DNA from: an uncultured Oscillospiraceae bacterium
Lineage (GTDB): Bacteria; Bacillota; Clostridia; Oscillospirales; Ruminococcaceae
Reading direction: 5' to 3'
Length of the DNA stretch: 36,104 nt
Assembly: GCA_949291395.1 (NCBI GenBank)
Contig: CASEVW010000141.1
Span: 1 to 36,104, forward strand
Shown: in pieces, positions 34,339 through 36,104 of the stretch
How the letters are laid out: each line of letters starts with the position of its first letter
Numbering within the stretch: position 1 is the first letter of the stretch
The notes under the pieces: generated by a model
The model's database searches: none
Told to the model about the DNA's origin: nothing
What the model saw: the letters and a program-made list of their open reading frames with translations, nothing else
Made by a program: the position numbers and the translations under genes

Positions 34339-34986
34339 TTAAACTTCCAGGATGTAATCCGCCAGCTGCTGGCAAGTTTGGGCGGTGAACACCGGCGCAA
34401 AGGGGCGAAGCTCCTCCTCGCTGCCGTAGCCATACAGCACCGCTGCCGCGGGCACGCCGCAGTCCGCCGCGCCCCGCATGTCGTCGTGCCGGTCGCCCAC
34501 CATCAGCACCCGGGCGCTTTGCAGCTCCGGGCGGCGCAGCACCTGCTGCATCACCGCCGTTTTGGTGTCCACGCTTTTGTCCTCGCTGGCGCCGCCGATG
34601 AAATCAAAATATCCGGCGAGGCCCTGCTCTTCCAAAATGGGCGCGGCCACCACCGTGGGCTTGGAGGTGGCGGTGTACAGCCGGATGCCGGCCTGCTTCA
34701 ACCATTCCAACATGGGCTTTACTCCGTCGAACACCTGGCAGTCATGGCAGCCGAACTCCGCATAGCGGTCCCGGTAGATCTCCACCATTTTTTCCACGCT
34801 GGCTTCGTCTGCAAAATGCTCGCCAAAGCTGCGGCGCAGCGGCGGCCCCAGGTACCGGGTCAGGTCGATCCCCTTGGGATCGATCCCCATCTGCGAAAAG
34901 GTGTATTCCATCGTTGCCAGGATCCCCGGGCTGGAATGGATCAAGGTGCCGTCCACATCAAACAGTACAGCATCGTATCGTGCCAC
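34339..34986 (-). CDS. HAD-superfamily phosphatase, phosphoglycolate phosphatase/PpaX-like
   Basis: A 215-residue HAD phosphatase with a helical cap. Motifs: DAVLFDVDGTLIHS, YTATSKPTVV, and MVGDRHDDMRGAADCGVP. These match the Gph/PpaX group, acting on phosphoglycolate or pyrophosphate; substrate choice is uncertain. Start is GTG at 34986. It has its own promoter (35046-35074) and leads into the SGNH gene. Confidence 0.88.
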   Translation of the reverse strand: MARYDAVLFDVDGTLIHSSPGILATMEYTFSQMGIDPKGIDLTRYLGPPLRRSFGEHFADEASVEKMVEIYRDRYAEFGCHDCQVFDGVKPMLEWLKQAGIRLYTATSKPTVVAAPILEEQGLAGYFDFIGGASEDKSVDTKTAVMQQVLRRPELQSARVLMVGDRHDDMRGAADCGVPAAAVLYGYGSEEELRPFAPVFTAQTCQQLADYILEV

Positions 34987-35045
34987 AATTCCACCAACCT
35001 TAAATAATGTAATAAGCGCATTGGTATAACAGCCGCTTCTGGGTT

Positions 35046-35074
35046 ATTATACCACTTTTTTGCGGTGCCGACAA
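35046..35074 (-). promoter_or_regulatory. Sigma-A promoter of the HAD-SGNH operon
   Basis: Minus strand: TTGTCG (35069-35074), 17-base spacer, TATAAT (35046-35051) with an upstream TG (extended -10). Confidence 0.82.
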
Positions 35075-35184
35075 TGCAAAGCACCATTTTTGCATTTTTT
35101 CACCGGATACAACGGCACGCCCCGGCTATACACTGTTAGTTTGGGCTGCAAATAAGATAACGATACAACCGCCCGTTCTATTGC
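35073..35184. other. Non-coding stretch with a weak hairpin
   Basis: AATGCAAA (35073-35080) pairs with TTTGCATT (35089-35096), followed by T; no gene ends here on the plus strand. The rest to 35184 shows no gene or clear site. Confidence 0.4.
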
Positions 35185-35222
35185 AAAACAGCCCTGCTTT
35201 TTTTCAAAGCAGAGCTGTTTTT
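35185..35222. terminator. Terminator of the DUF1904 gene
   Basis: AAAACAGC-CTGCTTT pairs with AAAGCAG-GCTGTTTT; usable on both strands. On the minus strand it follows the 40-bp repeat. Confidence 0.9.
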
Positions 35223-35260
35223 AGCCGAGTCCGGGTAAGGAAGCTTTGGCCTCGGCTTTC
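35221..35260 (-). repeat. Copy 2 of the 40-bp dispersed repeat
   Basis: One base differs from 19127-19166. It starts five bases after the DUF1904 stop on the minus strand and before the terminator. Stem AGCCGAG/CTCGGCT. Confidence 0.85.
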
Positions 35261-35265
35261 TCGAT

Positions 35266-35586
35266 TCAGGTCTCGTATTCGTAAAATTTTTCCTGATACA
35301 GGGTGGTGAAGATCACCTGCACCAGGCTGTATCCCTGGCCCAGTACGGTGTCCCGGATGATCTGGGCCACCTTCTGGCGCACCTCGTCGGTCCGGTCGAA
35401 CCAGGAGACCTCCACGATGGGGAAGCCCTTCACCTGCTGGCCCTGGGAATAAAAGGTGGAGTGGCTCAGTTCCAAAATAAGCCAGTCCTCCGGGCAGCCG
35501 ATGGCCTCGGCCAGCTGGGGGATCAGCGGCGTGCTGATCCGCTTCATCTCCTCGTCGGTGAGTCCTTTTACTGTGATCTGCGGCAC
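35266..35586 (-). CDS. DUF1904 protein, tautomerase-like fold
   Basis: A 106-residue protein starting (M)PQITVKGLTDEEM, with Pro2, the catalytic position of the tautomerase/MIF superfamily that DUF1904 resembles. I take the GTG at 35586, with AAGGAGACG upstream, since it places Pro at position 2. The rest (WLILELSHSTFYSQG, VEVSWFDR) matches DUF1904. Activity is unproven. It lies 30 bases after the symporter gene, in the same direction. Confidence 0.82.
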   Translation of the reverse strand: MPQITVKGLTDEEMKRISTPLIPQLAEAIGCPEDWLILELSHSTFYSQGQQVKGFPIVEVSWFDRTDEVRQKVAQIIRDTVLGQGYSLVQVIFTTLYQEKFYEYET

Positions 35587-35616
35587 GTTATCCCGTCTCC
35601 TTCGCAAAATTTTTCT

Positions 35617-36104
35617 TTATTGTATCACACCGGCCGCCGGGCAGTCCAGTTTTTCCGCCTGCTTTTCCGCCGCAAAGTACCGTTTTGTTTCCCGGAACAC
35701 CTGGGGCGAGAGCCAGAGCACTGCCAAAAGGTTCGGCGGCACCATCAGGCCGTTGAAGGTGTCGCTGATCTGCCACACCAGATCCAGCCGGGTCACGCAG
35801 CCTACCACGATGCACCCCACATAGACCGCCTTGTACACCGGCACCGCTTTGTGCCCCAGCAGGTATTCCACCGCCCGCTCGCCGTAGTAGCTCCAGCCCA
35901 GCAGGGTGGAAAAGGCGAACAGCATCAGCGAGACCGCGATCAGCGCACCGCCCGCCTGGCCGAACACCGCCCGGAAGGCGTCCGCCGTCAGGGCCGCCCC
36001 GTTGGGCAGCCGGGCAAAGGCCTCGGTGCCCAGGGCCGCGCCGTACACCGCCGGGTCGTATACCCCGGAGCAGAGGATCGCCAGGGCGGTGAGCAGGCAC
36101 ATAA
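35617..36104 (-). CDS. Sodium:alanine/glycine symporter (AGCS family), C-terminal part
   Basis: About 162 residues of the C-terminal third of an AGCS carrier; the start lies beyond the window. FAFSTLLGWSYYGERAVEYLLG is the family signature, followed by helices with YVGCIVVGCVTRLDLVWQISDTFNGLM. It imports alanine or glycine with sodium. Its stop is 30 bases before the DUF1904 start, so the two may be an operon. Confidence 0.93.
   Translation of the reverse strand, partial: MCLLTALAILCSGVYDPAVYGAALGTEAFARLPNGAALTADAFRAVFGQAGGALIAVSLMLFAFSTLLGWSYYGERAVEYLLGHKAVPVYKAVYVGCIVVGCVTRLDLVWQISDTFNGLMVPPNLLAVLWLSPQVFRETKRYFAAEKQAEKLDCPAAGVIQ

Overview
The window looks like part of the chromosome of a GC-rich, low-motility Clostridia member, most likely an Oscillospiraceae/Ruminococcaceae gut anaerobe (Faecalibacterium, Gemmiger and Subdoligranulum are the sort of genera meant). 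This is inference from: scpA-scpB next to a DUF2953 gene and an M50 protease, strong AGGAGG ribosome sites, TTG/GTG starts, meso-diaminopimelate dehydrogenase, an ABC-F protein, DAACS and AGCS sodium symporters, and a sigma-54-controlled cysteine desulfidase like the CdsR/CdsB pair known from Clostridioides difficile. No phage, insertion sequence, CRISPR array, tRNA or rRNA was seen.

Layout. 1-2177 (minus): M50 protease, scpA, scpB, DUF2953. 2367-3541 (plus): rpmB and a small esterase, each with its own promoter and terminator. 3591-5702 (plus): ECF sigma factor, zinc-binding membrane anti-sigma and a membrane-anchored protein in overlapping frames behind an ECF-type promoter. 5849-7997 (plus): ddh, metallo-beta-lactamase-fold hydrolase, glyoxalase-like protein. 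7996-9508 (minus): MATE exporter with a terminator-like hairpin in its leader. 9585-9920: small Cys-tailed protein. 10027-14446 (minus): two paralogous membrane GGDEF proteins, each with its own promoter and a similar leader hairpin. 14481-16980 (minus): GlgX-type debranching enzyme and an ArsC-like protein. 17098-18964 (plus): GNAT, yaaA, bcp. 19127-26179: cysteine-degradation region. 26207-29876 (minus): YjjG-type phosphatase, lipase-like hydrolase, ABC-F. 29901-32344: a 457-residue protein that is about one quarter cysteine, and gpsA. 32390-35074: HAD phosphatase and secreted SGNH/Ig protein. 35185-36104: tautomerase-like DUF1904 protein and a sodium:alanine symporter.

The most coherent system is at 19170-26126. 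A sigma-54 activator (20673-22790) lies between a divergent L-cysteine desulfidase gene and a downstream C-S lyase / sodium symporter pair, followed by ridA. Both flanking units have textbook -24/-12 promoters (20529-20544 minus; 23026-23041 plus), and both intergenic regions carry arrays of the same short motif (TGACC[C]ATTT). A third array of that motif precedes bcp at 18430-18485. The inferred picture is a cysteine/cystine catabolic regulon: uptake, two routes releasing sulfide, ammonia and pyruvate, and RidA to clear the 2-aminoacrylate intermediate.

Other points of interest are the Cys-rich tandem-repeat protein and the hairpin over its ribosome site, the twin GGDEF genes with matching leader hairpins, a 40-bp repeat placed just after the stop codons of two unrelated genes 16 kb apart, and the self-regulating look of the ECF locus.
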